A DNA stretch of 64,000 nt from Combretum micranthum (taxonomy: Eukaryota > Streptophyta > Magnoliopsida > Myrtales > Combretaceae): positions 1,364,001 through 1,428,000 of the forward strand of contig JAMXBD010000206.1 of the NCBI GenBank assembly GCA_024138025.1, given 5' to 3'. Numbering within the stretch: position 1 is the first letter of the stretch; each line of letters begins with the position of its first letter. A model generated the notes under the pieces. The model saw only the letters and a list, made by a program, of their open reading frames with translations, did no database searches and had not been told where the DNA came from. Shown here piece by piece: positions 12,069 to 23,489 of this stretch. Made by a program: the position numbers and the translations under genes.

Positions 12069-12100
12069 ATGCTCTGTTTTTGGTTCTTGAAACAGAGCAT
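12069..12100. repeat. Perfect 11-bp stem hairpin
   Basis: ATGCTCTGTTT (12069-12079) pairs perfectly with AAACAGAGCAT (12090-12100) around a 10-base loop. No T-run follows and this is eukaryotic DNA, so a terminator reading is not appropriate. It may mark the centre of a fold-back element. Confidence 0.5.
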
Positions 12101-12784
12101 TGGGATGATGGATTATAACCACCACTCTGATAATCTACAGAACACATTTATTAGAGAGCGTGGTCTCGCTAGAACAAATTGAAATAATGAAGAAGATTCT
12201 TGGGTTGTAAAGAAACTACCCAGAAAACCATCACAAGCAATCTACCATGATCTCCATCACGATCAACTAAACTCCACTCCACTGATAACCGCCTTCAACC
12301 ACAAAATACAAACCTAGAATAAAACACCATCCACAAAGTCAAAGCCATCATGCAAAACCCCAATCTACAAAACACCAACACCAAAATCACTAGACACGAC
12401 CACTATTCAACTTAGGCTCACAATCTACTTGCTCGAGGTTGACCTGCCTCCTTGTCCACATTGCCCAATTTTTAGAAATTAGTCATTTTTATTTTAAGCA
12501 ATGGGATGGTTCGATATTCAAATGGAGAACAGTGGCTAGTTTGAAAGAGTGTGTGTTTGAAGGGATTGACTGATGGTAAAAAGTGTTAGATGGTTTCGAC
12601 CCGATACGTTCATTTTAAGTACCAATAATAAATTAGCTACAGAAGTAAAATTATAAAATAATAATGGTAATGATAAAATAAATAAAATGCCATGTTGTAC
12701 GGCATGTGGTAAGTTCTTATTGGTTGGAGCTGCCATATCACTAATGGAATTAACAAAATTAGATCAGGTAGCGTTAGTGTATGC

Positions 12785-12893
12785 GAATAGTTGAAATAGG
12801 TATTGAATTGACTATTTAAAAGTTTAGATAGTTAATTGTACGCTTCAGCAAAGTTCAGGTGGTAAATGCGATATTAACCATATTATAAGTCAA
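12785..12893. mobile_element. MITE end fragment (family of 38637-38935)
   Basis: The stretch TTAATTGTACGCTTCAGCAAAG...GCGATATTAACC matches the right end of the 38637-38935 copy, including the terminal GATATTAACC. Only part of the element is present. Confidence 0.5.
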
Positions 12894-13356
12894 CAAAGTA
12901 CAATAGTTTAAGTGCAAAGTTTTCTTAGGTATGAAGTAATTGCTCTCTCAATTGAAACTTATGGGATTTATCTATTTTTTTCATAACCTACTAATATCCA
13001 ATATATGTATATACACATAAGTAAAACAATAAAGATGAAAAAAAAAACCTAATACTTTAAGCAATTCCATAAAGAAGAAATCATCACGTCAATTTAAAAT
13101 ACATATGCATAAATCTCTATCTTAACTTGAATTTATATAATTCTCGTGTATGTAAAGTCTAGACTCTTTACTTGCATTTCCCCCATTCGATCTTGCCCGA
13201 CTTAACTAACCATAGCTTATCATTTGTACATTTTTTTCTTTTACCAAATAATATGAAAACTATCGTATAAACTGAAGATGGATGCTAAAAAATAAATAGG
13301 ATTTTATTTTTTATGGTTTATTATTGAGTAATTTCTTATCATAAGTTGGATTAAAC

Positions 13357-13905
13357 TAGAAATGCAACCAGGGTGGGTAGTTATAGGGTATCCACCCGCC
13401 ACCCACCCTGCTAAAAACTCTATAGGGTTTAGGGTCGGATTTTGGGCTGTACTCATAACCCGTTGGGAAAACCTGACCCGGTATAATTAAAAAAAATTTA
13501 AAATTTTCGTTTAAAAATCTACTTGTTCATTAGTTGAGTGATGATTTTCACATAATCATTTTGTTATTCATGTATTGAGTCACATGATATGATATAAATG
13601 AGTCTATTTATTCTCATGAGTAAGGATAATTGATTGATTTTTCTTTTTGTTTTAATTATTTTGTTATTCATGTATTGAGTCACATGATATGATATAAATG
13701 AGTCTATTTATTCTCATGAGTAAGGATAATTGATTGATTTTTCTTTTTGTTTTAATTATTTTTCCCAGCATGTACAATAAGTAGTATTGGTTTCTTAAAA
13801 TCGGGTCGGGTTCTGGTCGGGTCGGGTTCTGGGACACACTTTTATAGATTGGTCGGGTTTTAGGATTGAATGACCTATCCCAGACCCGCCCCATTTACAT
13901 CCCTA
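13357..13905. mobile_element. hAT-type non-autonomous element with 8-bp target duplication
   Basis: The element starts TAGAAATGCAACCAGGGTGG and its other end, read inward on the minus strand, is TAGGGATGTAAATGGGGCGG. These are imperfect terminal inverted repeats of the TAG-type seen in plant hAT elements. It is flanked by the exact 8-bp direct repeat GATTAAAC (13349-13356 and 13906-13913), the size hAT transposases make. There is no transposase frame. It holds a 2 x 100-bp tandem duplication (13558-13757). Confidence 0.9.
13558..13757 (+). repeat. Tandem repeat, two identical 100-bp units
   Basis: The unit starting ATTTTGTTATTCATG at 13558 is repeated at 13658. I see no mismatch between the units, so the duplication is recent relative to the decay of the host element, or the units have been homogenised. 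Confidence 0.9.
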
Positions 13906-13913
13906 GATTAAAC

Positions 13914-15232
13914 TAAGAGATCTCATCATTTTCTTGCAAACTATGTAGGTCCGATATTTTATATTTCCTGGCAATCCCCTCCAATTTTGCATTTATTCGA
14001 AATTGCAATTACTAAAGCTATTGTTCAAGGTGTCAATTAATTTGATTAGTGGATCTTTTGCAATACTTAATTAAGGGTGAAGGAATAAATTATACATACT
14101 TTTCAACATTAATTATACAATTTATAAATAAAAAAGTTTTAACCCTCCTCTCTCCTCTCCAATCTAAACCCTAATTAGAGAAAATGTTGGCAGCCACGAC
14201 CACTTTATCATCTCAACTTTTCCTATCATTATATCTCAAGTACTCTAAAGATATAAGTTTATTTTTAGAAGATTTTGAAGCTAATACTAAGAAGGTTGTC
14301 AAAGCATTCAACTTTTCGATATTAGCACTTAAAGGTCTTAAACAAAGAGAGTTTTCAAGGTGAATTATAAGTCATCTTTTCCATCCAAAGTTTTTTTAAT
14401 TTAGGTTTTTGTATCTTTTATTTTGTTCTTTTTATTTATCTAACCCTATGTAGTTATTTTCTCCCGACAGAGAATTGGATCTTTGTTCTTATGATATAAC
14501 TTTTTGTATTCAAGGGTTTTTAGTATCCTCTTTTGGTGTAAGAGATGTGACTTTGTTAGTTAGGGTTTGTTTACCTCATATTTTGTTTTTCATATTTTGG
14601 GTTAATTTGTACTTATTTTGTTCTAAATGAATGAATGAAGTTTTTTGTTCTCTGGAGAAAAAAAAAAAAGAATAAACAAGTGTTAAAAACTAAAAAAAAA
14701 AAACGCTTCTTTATTTAATATACTAATCATTACATCTAGAATGGTTTTTATTTTCATATATAATTAACAGGTTTGTCTGGCAATAACTTGTAGTTTAATG
14801 GCATTAATAGTTCTCCGGTGTGTGAGTTGGCCGTCCTTTCTGCTACCGTAATGGTGGGAGAAAAAAAAGAAAAGAGAAAAGAATGTGCGCGTGTGTATAT
14901 ATATATAATCATGAGTCTTTGTCGGACGGTTAACATATTCATATCTAAGTGACACAATGGAACGGCCATATCTTGTGACTGGAAAAACTGGAGACGGTAG
15001 ATCTAGAACAAAGTCAACTGCTGATGCTCGTAGGACTTGAATTTATAATCTCCGAGTCCGATTCAGATCTAGGAGAGGACGGTGGAAAAACTTGTTTTAG
15101 TTACTAATTAATTGGGGTTTGACATTCTTTGTTCGTGTAATAGTTTACCCCAAAAAGATGCCATTACAAATATATGAGGACTATCCTTAGTGGTGGAAAC
15201 TCATTGTGATAGTAAATGTCGAGTTGATACGT
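13914..15232. other. Intergenic stretch, no gene seen
   Basis: AT-rich DNA with A-runs near 14658 and 14690. The part at about 14770-15090 is less AT-rich, but no frame gives a recognisable protein. The minus-strand frames at 14754-14969 overlap each other in different phases and are not credible genes. Confidence 0.5.
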
Positions 15233-16610
15233 TGTTGAGTTCTTTTAAATGAGTTTTGATGATGACAAAAAAGATTATAAGATATAAATCTATTTTAAGT
15301 GTGTAGAATAAAGGTATTCATTTTTTAGATATACTTAAGCAGATAGTTAATAAAAGAGTCACATAAACATTTTGGTAGACTTTTGAATAGACAGTTGGAA
15401 AAATGTTACTATAGTTCGCAGAATGTTTACTCGTATAGTTTATATCAATCATCATAATATAAGTTGAATTTAATTAAAGCCTTAGCTCCATTAATTAAGT
15501 GTATTTAGATAATGTACTTAATTTGTTCCACATAAAGAGAATAATAATCCATTAGGACTTTCTTTAGAAGTGTTTCACGAGTTTTTCAAAGAAGTTTTTA
15601 CAAGTTATAATAACAAGCTTTTCACAAGTTTTATCAAGATGCAACAAAGATGTTGGAATAAGTTTAAACATGTTTTATCTTGACATAATAATATCTACGG
15701 ATGAAGGTAAGAATAAAAATGTTATCTATCTTGTTTGTTATCAATTGAAACTTATCCAAAATTAAAGGGATCTTTGAATTTCAAATTAAAGTTTATCTAA
15801 CTAAGTTGTTAAAGATTTGGATGAAAATAAAATATCAAAAGCATGTAAAGAAAATAGGCGAAAAAGATATGATCAATAAATTCAAAGTTTAAATACTCAG
15901 ATAAGATATTCAAATCCCACAAATTTAGGTATATCAACCCTATCCATGCAATAAAGAAGTCTTTAGAAGATATCATAGGATATTTTGAACGTTTGAAGAT
16001 TTTTGTCAAGATGAACCATTCAAGAAGCAATATATATACTCTAGCTTTCAAGATTCAAATATAGAAGAAAAAAGATACACAAGAGAATAACAAGAACAAC
16101 ATCTGAAGTTTTCATTTATACTTGCAAAAGCCTCTTGAGCAAACTGACAGACATTACAAGCTTCATCTTTTCATTACAAGCTTAAAATAGAGAATTCATA
16201 TTTTCTCATACTTGCAACATTTCTCTTTTCTTTTCGAGTGAAGACTAGCATAAAAGTAAGGTTACAAAAGTCTTGTAGTTTGTATATAATCAAGTAGTAG
16301 CCTAGAAAGACAGAGCAAGAGCTATTGGTACTTGTAACTATTCTTTGCTGTTGGATTAGTGGAATAACCAGTGCGGAAGACTGGATCCCCATAAGTAGAG
16401 TTGGAAGAGAGGACAGACTCGTAAGGACAGACCTCTATAAATCGCCATATTCTTTACTTTCTTGAACTTTAATTTTTTGTCATTTTATTTGCATCATATA
16501 ACTTGCATTTGTACTTTAAAACGCATTAAGTAATAAGTTTCACAAGCTTAATATTGTTTGAATAAGTTTGGAAAAAGTTTTGAACAAACAATTCAAACTC
16601 CCTCCCACTA
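15233..16610 (+). mobile_element. LTR of a copia-type (Sirevirus-like) retrotransposon, ends uncertain
   Basis: The start TGTTGAGTTC followed by GAGTTTTGATGATGACAAA is a common opening in long copia LTRs. The last 250 bp carry a series typical of this group: GTGGAATAACCAGTGCGGAA, GACAGACCTCTATAAATCGC, a T-rich stretch, then CAATTCAAACTCCCTCCCAC near the 3' end. No primer-binding site or coding region follows. I see no convincing target duplication. Assignment rests on remembered sequence style rather than on a domain. Confidence 0.5.
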
Positions 16611-17628
16611 CGCTCGCGCCTACCCCCAACACCACCCCCACACCCAATTTGCTATTTTTGGACCTACATATGTTAATCACGTTAGGCCAACAATTATAAT
16701 CTCCTTACGATTTAAATTAAACGCAATTTGCGAAATTTGATGAATTAGTATGACCCTTGTTTGCTGGCAAAAAAAAAATAATAATAATAATAATTATCCC
16801 TGTTTGTTAACGTCTTGTCTTCCTCTCAAAGCTCTCAATGGTACATAAGGTCTCTTTTTTTGTGTTATTTTTGTCCAAGGTATAAAGTTATAAAAATTAA
16901 ATTATATCCTATGGTTTATTTTTTATTGAATTGGTTTTTTTTCCCCCATTATAATGGAAGAGGGAAGATTTGATCATAATACCTCTCCCTTAAGAAATCA
17001 AGGATGATGCCACTATATTACAAGTCATTAGCTATCAAATTATTAAATGTGTGGCATGCCAATCATTTAATTAAAAGCTCTCGAGAAGTGTGCTAATATT
17101 ATTGTTTGAAGTATAATAATTAAATAATTTTATATTATATTCATTCAAGCAAATCAATCAAAATAAAATTGCAGTTTTGAGTTTCATTTCCTTTCTCTTA
17201 TTTGAAAGCCAAATTTGATTTTGAGGAGAAATTGACTTTCACTTTTAAGAATGTGGAATACGATATTATTCTATAATCATGATTCCACCTTCAAGGTAAT
17301 TTTGATAAATATTATGTTAATTCTATCTCATTTCATTTCTTTTGCCACGTTTGGTATGCAAAAATAATTTGAAATGGAATTAGTCGTGGAATGATAAATC
17401 CATAATAATTAATAATACCCTTGATAATAAATGTGAATAATAGATATATTAGAAAATAAAAATAATTATAGTAATAATCATCAATTAGGCGAAATTGAAT
17501 CATATTGTACCTTCTTAAAGTTAGAATGGAATTCCCCTTAACGCTACGTTTGGGTATTTTATAAAATGTAGAAAGTTGTAGAAACGAGTGGAAAGAAAAG
17601 CATAGAAAAGGAAATGAGTAAAAATGGA
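16611..17628. other. Intergenic stretch, no gene seen
   Basis: AT-rich DNA with an (ATA)n-type microsatellite at about 16776-16793. No domain is recognisable in any frame. Confidence 0.5.
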
Positions 17629-17636
17629 CGTGTGGA

Positions 17637-18467
17637 CATGGGCGGACCTTGGAGGAGGGAGAGGGGGTGGCGCGAACCAATGGAGGCCCTAGCCCTCCCA
17701 GACCAGAAAATTAAATTTTAAATGTATTTTAAAAAAAATTTATATGTTACATATATTATAGAGATAATAATTATATAAAACTAAGTGTGGTGTAGTAGTT
17801 AAGTACCTTTTTCTACATCCAAGAGGTCATGGGTTCAAATCCTATTGGTGTCCCTTTTTTTTTTTTCTTTTACTTTTTCAATATGCATTTATTACACTAG
17901 CTACTCTATCTCTCTTTCTCACTCTTATACTAACTTTTTTTAAAACTTTTTCTTTTACAATATGTAATAACATTAAATTCTTTTATAATAAAACAATAAT
18001 TATTATTATCTACATTAAAATTGAATCTTATTACATAGTACTTATATAATTTGATTTAATAACTTTTTTCCTTCAATTAATGTTATTAAAATGTATATGA
18101 ATTAATGAAATCTATCCTATCCACATGTTTTTTTATGATCCATTTATGCTAAAAGCAATCATATTGCACATTAATTTTATAATTTGATTTAGTAATATTA
18201 TTTTTTTTCTACATGCAATGTTAAGAAATTAACACGAATTATTGAATAGATATCATATCTAGATATATTTTATGATTTATTTTAATTATTGTTTGAATGA
18301 TTTTTTTATAACGTTTTTAAAAAAAATATCACATTGAAATCATTATGAAATTCTCATAAATATATAAAATGCAATATAATAATAGCGAGTGAATATAAAT
18401 AAATAATTTTAAGATTAACTTAATTAAAGTCCAGCCCCCCAATCATATATTCCTGCTTCCACCTCTG
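17637..18467. mobile_element. hAT-type non-autonomous element (CAGAGGTGGA-type ends)
   Basis: The left end is CATGGGCGGACCTTGG and the right end, read inward on the minus strand, is CAGAGGTGGAAGCAGG, matching imperfect terminal repeats. It is flanked by CGTGTGGA (17629-17636) and TGTGTGGA (18468-18475), seven of eight bases identical. Subterminal GC-rich blocks surround an AT-rich core with no transposase. A tRNA-like segment is carried inside at 17783-17866. Confidence 0.85.
17783..17866 (+). mobile_element. tRNA-derived SINE-like segment inside the hAT element
   Basis: It has an A-box-like TGGTGTAGTAGTTAAG (17788-17803) and a B-box GGGTTCAAATCC (17831-17842), spaced about 28 bases apart as in tRNA genes, followed by TCCC and a long T-run. 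The arms do not fold into a full tRNA. It may be a SINE head or a captured tRNA-like promoter. Confidence 0.7.
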
Positions 18468-18821
18468 TGTGTGGAATGTTTATTTATGTTTGGTAATTTA
18501 TGAAGGAAATGGGAGGAAAAGAAGATAGATGGAGTTGGTATTTGACTAAATTGTCCGTCTATTTTATTCCATTCTTCATTCATTGAGGAGGAAAAAATAA
18601 TTTAAAGCTACTGTTCATCTTTTCCTTCACTTTCTTCCCGATTTTGAGAAGAAAATTGAGACAGACAAAAGTTAAAAGTTCTCCACTCTTTTCTAATGCT
18701 TTTCCTTTACTTTTTAAGTTTCCAAACACTGGTTTTCCTTCGTCTTCTACCTTTCTCTTTCTGTTTCCACATCTTTTCATCTACCTAAATGTAGCATAAA
18801 TCCGGAATCATCGATTCCAGA

Positions 18822-20045
18822 TAGAAGTGGATACGAATCGATTTGGTTCGATTCTACTAAAATCACATTAAACCATAATTTATGGTTTTTTTTCCACCCA
18901 AAACCAAACCATCAAATAACAATTTGGTTCGAATTAGAAATTTCTAAACCATTAAATAACGGTTTGGTTCAGTATGGATTACAGAGTATACTAAAATTTT
19001 AATTAATAAAAAGCTTTGTTCTAATCTTTCACATTTATGTGGATATTCAAATATTTAAATTACTATATAAAGTTTTAATTGTAAATTTTTAACAAAATAT
19101 TTTATAAATCCATCATATTCATAGTCCATAATTATCTATAAAATCATTTAGTGACCAATTAGTCATTCACCAACAAAATACATTTACTAACTAATACATA
19201 ACAAGTTATAATTTATAAACCTTCATAAAACCATCTAGTCAATTATCTATCATTAAATTTGAAAAAAAAAAGAAGATTATCTATTAACAAAAGTCATCAT
19301 GAATTAAAGTAATACGTTAACAAAATACATTGAAAATTAAACATAATAAGAGTCATAACTAAATAAATAAAGTCCACAATTTATGGAGTTAAAGCGATTA
19401 ACAAAAAAAAAGGGGATAATATCACATATAATACTTGAACTTTGGCTATATATGCAATTATGTACTTGAACTTTCAAATTAAACAACTTAGTAGTTGAAC
19501 TTTGAAATTGATTAATTTGGTACTGAAAATTTTTGAAATAAATAATTTAGTATCCGAAAAACTTGGTCGAGGTACCGTTGGCATGCATCAAATGTTCTTT
19601 TATATACCAAATTGATCAATTTCAAAGTTAGGTATTAAATTGATCAATTTCAAAATTCAAGTATCATTCTTAACATTAACAAAAAAAAAAAAAACATTAA
19701 GTCACCAAAACTAAAAACTATTCTAAAAAAAAGTTTATTTACCCATATATATATATATATTAAATAATAAATATAATAATAAAAAATAAGAACATATACG
19801 ATTTTCAATCATCACTGGAAAATTTATAGTCATAAATAAAATGTTGTTATATTTTTTCTAAAACGGTTTAGTTCGATTTTATGTATTGGTTCGGTTTATC
19901 ACTCCAAACAAACTATAAACTGATGGACTAGTTTGAATTGAAAAATTTCTAAACCAAATTGTTAAAAAAAAAATCATATTGTCAGTTTGATTTGTTTCTC
20001 TTTATAAATTCGTTAGATTTAGTTAGGGTTTTTGCCCATCCCCTA
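18822..20045. mobile_element. hAT-like element with a nested MITE
   Basis: It runs from TAGAAGTGGATACGAATCGA to TTTTTGCCCATCCCCTA (minus-strand inward read TAGGGGATGGGC). Flanking 8-mers ATTCCAGA (18814-18821) and ATTCTAGG (20046-20053) agree at six of eight bases. Subterminal GGTTTGGTTC / AAACCAAACC blocks appear at both ends, a hallmark of this group of non-autonomous elements. A second element (19414-19690) sits inside. No transposase is present. Confidence 0.65.
19414..19690. mobile_element. MITE nested in the 18822-20045 element
   Basis: The left end GATAATATCACATATAATAC mirrors the right end GTGATATTAACC of the relative at 38637-38935, so the family's terminal repeat is about GGTTAATATCACAAATG. 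The core has alternating TACTTGAACTTT and AAATTGATCAATTTC units that can fold back on themselves. Confidence 0.65.
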
Positions 20046-20269
20046 ATTCTAGGTATTAGGATTTCAACTTTTAAAAATGTATCCAAACATAAAAATAAGA
20101 ATGAAATCTGGAATCGTAATTCTATTACGAGTTTATTCCTACAAGCCAACATGATAGATTCAAATACAAAAATAGGTTTATTATATTCTTACTGATTTCG
20201 GTCTATTCCAATTCATTCTTTCACATTTATTTCATTCCATGTCAAATAATTATTACAATTAAATATAGG

Positions 20270-20565
20270 ATAAACGCAATGCCCACTCTCTCCTATGAAT
20301 ATCAAAGGGCAAGGAAACATCAGATACCGCATGGTCCGTTCAAATATAGTCATCAGTGCGAATATTCGGGGGGAAAAGTCGTCCTTTCCAAAGCGTCTGT
20401 CATGTTGTCCTTCCCAGTATACGGCAAGTATTAAAGTCAAAAGTCTTATCATGGAGAAACAACCTTTCCTAGTTCTTAGCCAAACAATTACTGGTTTTCC
20501 GATGTTAACTGGCCCGATTATATCCTCATAGGATATCTCTGTTTGGACTTTGGAGGTCAACATTA
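20270..20565. other. GC-richer island open on both strands, unassigned
   Basis: This block is markedly less AT-rich than its surroundings and is open for 116 codons on the minus strand (20213-20563) and 78 on the plus strand (20295-20531). Neither translation resembles a family I recognise. The minus strand starts TGTTGACCTCC near 20565, which would suit an LTR start, but I find no matching CA end. It may be LTR material or an orphan exon. Confidence 0.35.
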
Positions 20566-21274
20566 CATGGTACTCATTAATTATTAATGTAATTAAAAGA
20601 AAGAGATTTGTCTAAAATAATAATAACGGTATGTACTTCCTTAAATCTGACTTGCTAGCAGTGATATGTAGGGTGAAAGTTTGATAGCGATATCATCTGT
20701 CTAGAATAATATAATTGAAGTGTCATTTTATTTAAATTAGTACTAGAATTATCTAAACAAAATCCGTCTTATATTACAATAACAATGTATCATATATATA
20801 TATATATATATGCATGTGTGTGTTCGTAAATGTACTGCTATAATTTTTATATATTTAATAAAAAGAATTAAATTTTCTATAAAATGAATTATAAGTGCTT
20901 GTTATATTTTGTAAATGATTTTCTTCTTCTCCTTCTTTTTTTTTTTAAGAATGAGATGAATACAATCGTAAAAGTTAAAAAGAATAATCTTTTATTTTCT
21001 TTTGGAATTACATATATTTATTCGAAATTAAATTATCCATCTTTATTAATAGAGTAAATTCATGATTGTATAAATTTTATCATCAACAAAGACATATTAT
21101 AGAAAATATTTGTACAAAAGTTACAAATAGAAAGAAAAAAACAACATGCTATATAGGAGAATATTCTATAGATATAATAGGTAAATTTTAAAAACATTTA
21201 TATTTATTTCATGGGCACTGAAGCTTTTACCATTAAAATTGAGTACTTAGAATATCTTTATCCTTGGATACTTA

Positions 21275-21660
21275 ATGAAAAACTTAAGAAATATGAGTAA
21301 TATGGCAGTTGCTTAAGCAGTAAAATAGGTTGTTGGTTGGGTTGCTTAGCAACTAAAATTACTATGCTTAACCATCTCACTCTTTATCTTATTGGTTATT
21401 TCACACTTATATAATATTTACAAAAAGCAATCCTCTCAATTCTCTTTTCATTGGCCCTTTTACATTTATTTAGTTTTAAAAAATTATTAACATTATTTTA
21501 AATTAATAAAATAAGATGAGACTCGCAAAAGTTTAAAGTGAAAAGTAGATAAGTAACTCTCTGCAGATAATTAGAGATAAGTAAAGAGTCGTTAAGGAGG
21601 GAAAGTTACATAAGATATTGACATGATACTTTAAACAACTCTTTAGTAACTCAGGAAAAA
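21275..21660. mobile_element. MITE, GTTGCTTAAGCA-type family, copy 1
   Basis: This copy aligns along its length with 25022-25412: AATATGAGTAATATGGCAGT, CAACTAAAATTACTATG, CATCTCACTCTTTATCTTAT, ATAAAATAAGATGAGACTC and a terminal CTTTAAACAACTCTTTAG that mirrors the left GTTGCTTAAG. It is a non-autonomous DNA element without coding sequence. Confidence 0.65.
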
Positions 21661-22544
21661 TGCTTCTACACACTTCAAGTTTTGAAAAAAAAAAGATAAA
21701 TAACATTTTTAGACCTATTTAACTATTTTAATTTTGGAAAATTAATGACAAATACTAAAGGAACCTTTTAATTATTTTTTTAAATATTAAAATGATCTGT
21801 AGAGAGTAAAAAAGCATCGCACTTTATTATTATTATTTTTATTTCTTTAAGATTTGGGGTCTAAATCTTAGGTTTAAATACGAGGGGACTAACTACACAA
21901 AAGGAAACAAATGTTTACTTGTGGATATATATGTATATAGTATTAATAGTATATTCAATAAAATGATTATTATTATTTATTGATATTTTGTGCAATAAAG
22001 TCAAACACTCATAACATCAACAAGGTAATTATTAAACAAATAAATAGTGACTAGTGATGATTTATTTAATTAGCTGTTTTTTAATAAATGAAATATATTT
22101 GTAGCTACATTACAAAAAGTAAAAGAGAGTAAAGCTATATCAACCTCAACCTTCAATCACCAAGATATTGTTTGTTTTAATTAACACATCACATGATTTT
22201 ATTCTTGCTGCTAGCTACTTTCTAGAAAATCGCTCATCATAATAACACTCTACTATGAGCATGCTTAATTTTAAAGTTCTAACAAACTCTAAGCTATTGG
22301 ATAAAAGGCAACTTAATGATTAAAGTTCAACTATCTTATATATAAGGAATATTACAGTCTCTCCCACTTACAAACCCATTGATTTCGTTTCGCAAGTTCA
22401 AGACCACACTAAATAGTAAAGACTCTAAGATGCCCCCACTTTATAACACTTGGGTGTCCTGCTTTAATATCATTTGTAATAACTAAGAACTCTGGCTACT
22501 GATATATTGTGTACTTTGGTGTGACACATCACATAGTTTTAAGA

Positions 22545-22848
22545 CTTGTTTGGATTGCTTGATTTACATATATATTTGTATTTGTCTTTAATCTGTATAT
22601 GATTTATATCTATGGTTTATTTGTTTAGCCTTTTTGGGCAGATACAAATACTTTTCTAAACTTTTTTTCTGACAAATTGTTTATTAACAAATAAATATAT
22701 ATAAAAAAGTTGGCAGTTCTCATGAAAAGATCAAATAGATCAAATATAGATAAGATATAAATATAAATAAGATATATTTACACATATCATTTCGATACAT
22801 ATACAAATACAGATAAAAAAACAGACCATCCAAGCAGCCCTGATCTGT
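22545..22848. mobile_element. MITE, GGGTCTGTTTG-type family, longer copy
   Basis: It starts TTGTTTGGATTGCTTGATTT and ends ACAGACCATCCAAGCAGCCC. The interior GGCAGATACAAATACTTTTC...CAAATTGTTTATTAACAAAT...GGCAGTTCTCATGAAAAGAT matches 32418-32648. The left end is an extra inverted piece of about 70 bp not present in the shorter copies. Confidence 0.6.
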
Positions 22849-23154
22849 TTGATTTGTTTATGAATAAAAATGTTTGTTCTTGATTTGTATCTACTTATTG
22901 ACAAATAATTTAAACTGAAACGGTAGCATGCGACAGGCTAAACAAAGCCTATGTAGTACTTTATCTTAAGAGGTTAGTCATCTACGAATGCTACATACTA
23001 AGTACATTTAACTTTAATGCATTGAGGATCTCCAAGCTATTATACTAAAATGTCTTAATGATTGAAGTTTTACTATCTTTGTATGTGAGGGATGTTACTA
23101 AAGTCATCAACTAAGAGATAAGTAATAAATGTAATACAAAAAAGTAAAGTAATA

Positions 23155-23215
23155 ATAGTAAGAATTGAACTCACAACCTCATTGATAAGACATAAAGCTA
23201 CCTATCCAACTATAT
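23155..23215 (-). mobile_element. tRNA-derived SINE remnant
   Basis: On the minus strand, GTTGGATAGGTAGCTTTATG is an A-box-like block and TTGTGAGTTCAATTCTTAC contains a B-box-like GTTCAATTC. The spacing is right for a tRNA head. No A-tail or target duplication could be defined. Confidence 0.5.
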
Positions 23216-23489
23216 TTAACTTTTTAATAAAGTTTGTTATTTAAAATATATATAATATATAATTTTACATTTTTAAAAAGATTGTGACTAATATTTCTAG
23301 CCCCGGGTGGGCTTGATGTGTTTATTCATTAGCTTGTTTACTTGGTAATAATAACAAATCAATTACACTTTCTTCGACATAATGAAATGAATAAGAAACA
23401 AAAGATTAATAAAGGAAAGAAAATGAAGGAAAGGAACTACTGTAAAATTTAAATCCTTCTAATTGACTGGAAACTAAAGTGGAGGAAAG

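Larger units (their letters stand above)
10206..13348. other. Intergenic stretch with small repeats
   Basis: No recognisable coding sequence. The stretch holds the MITE at 10455-10690, the repeat at 10700-10806, the duplicated motif at 11360-11643, a short hairpin at 12069-12100 and a MITE fragment at 12785-12893. The part at 12100-12470 is less AT-rich, but no frame gives a known domain. Confidence 0.6.
20566..23481. other. AT-rich intergenic stretch with MITEs
   Basis: No gene is recognisable. It contains (AT)n at about 20793-20811 and the elements at 21275-21660, 22545-22848 and 23155-23215. Confidence 0.6.

Noticed and set aside
17783..17866. A functional tRNA gene
   Set aside because: The A and B boxes are present but acceptor and anticodon arms do not pair, so a SINE or tRNA-like relic is more likely.
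20270..20565. Insertion of plastid or mitochondrial DNA
   Set aside because: The higher GC suggested it, but I recognise no organelle gene in any frame.
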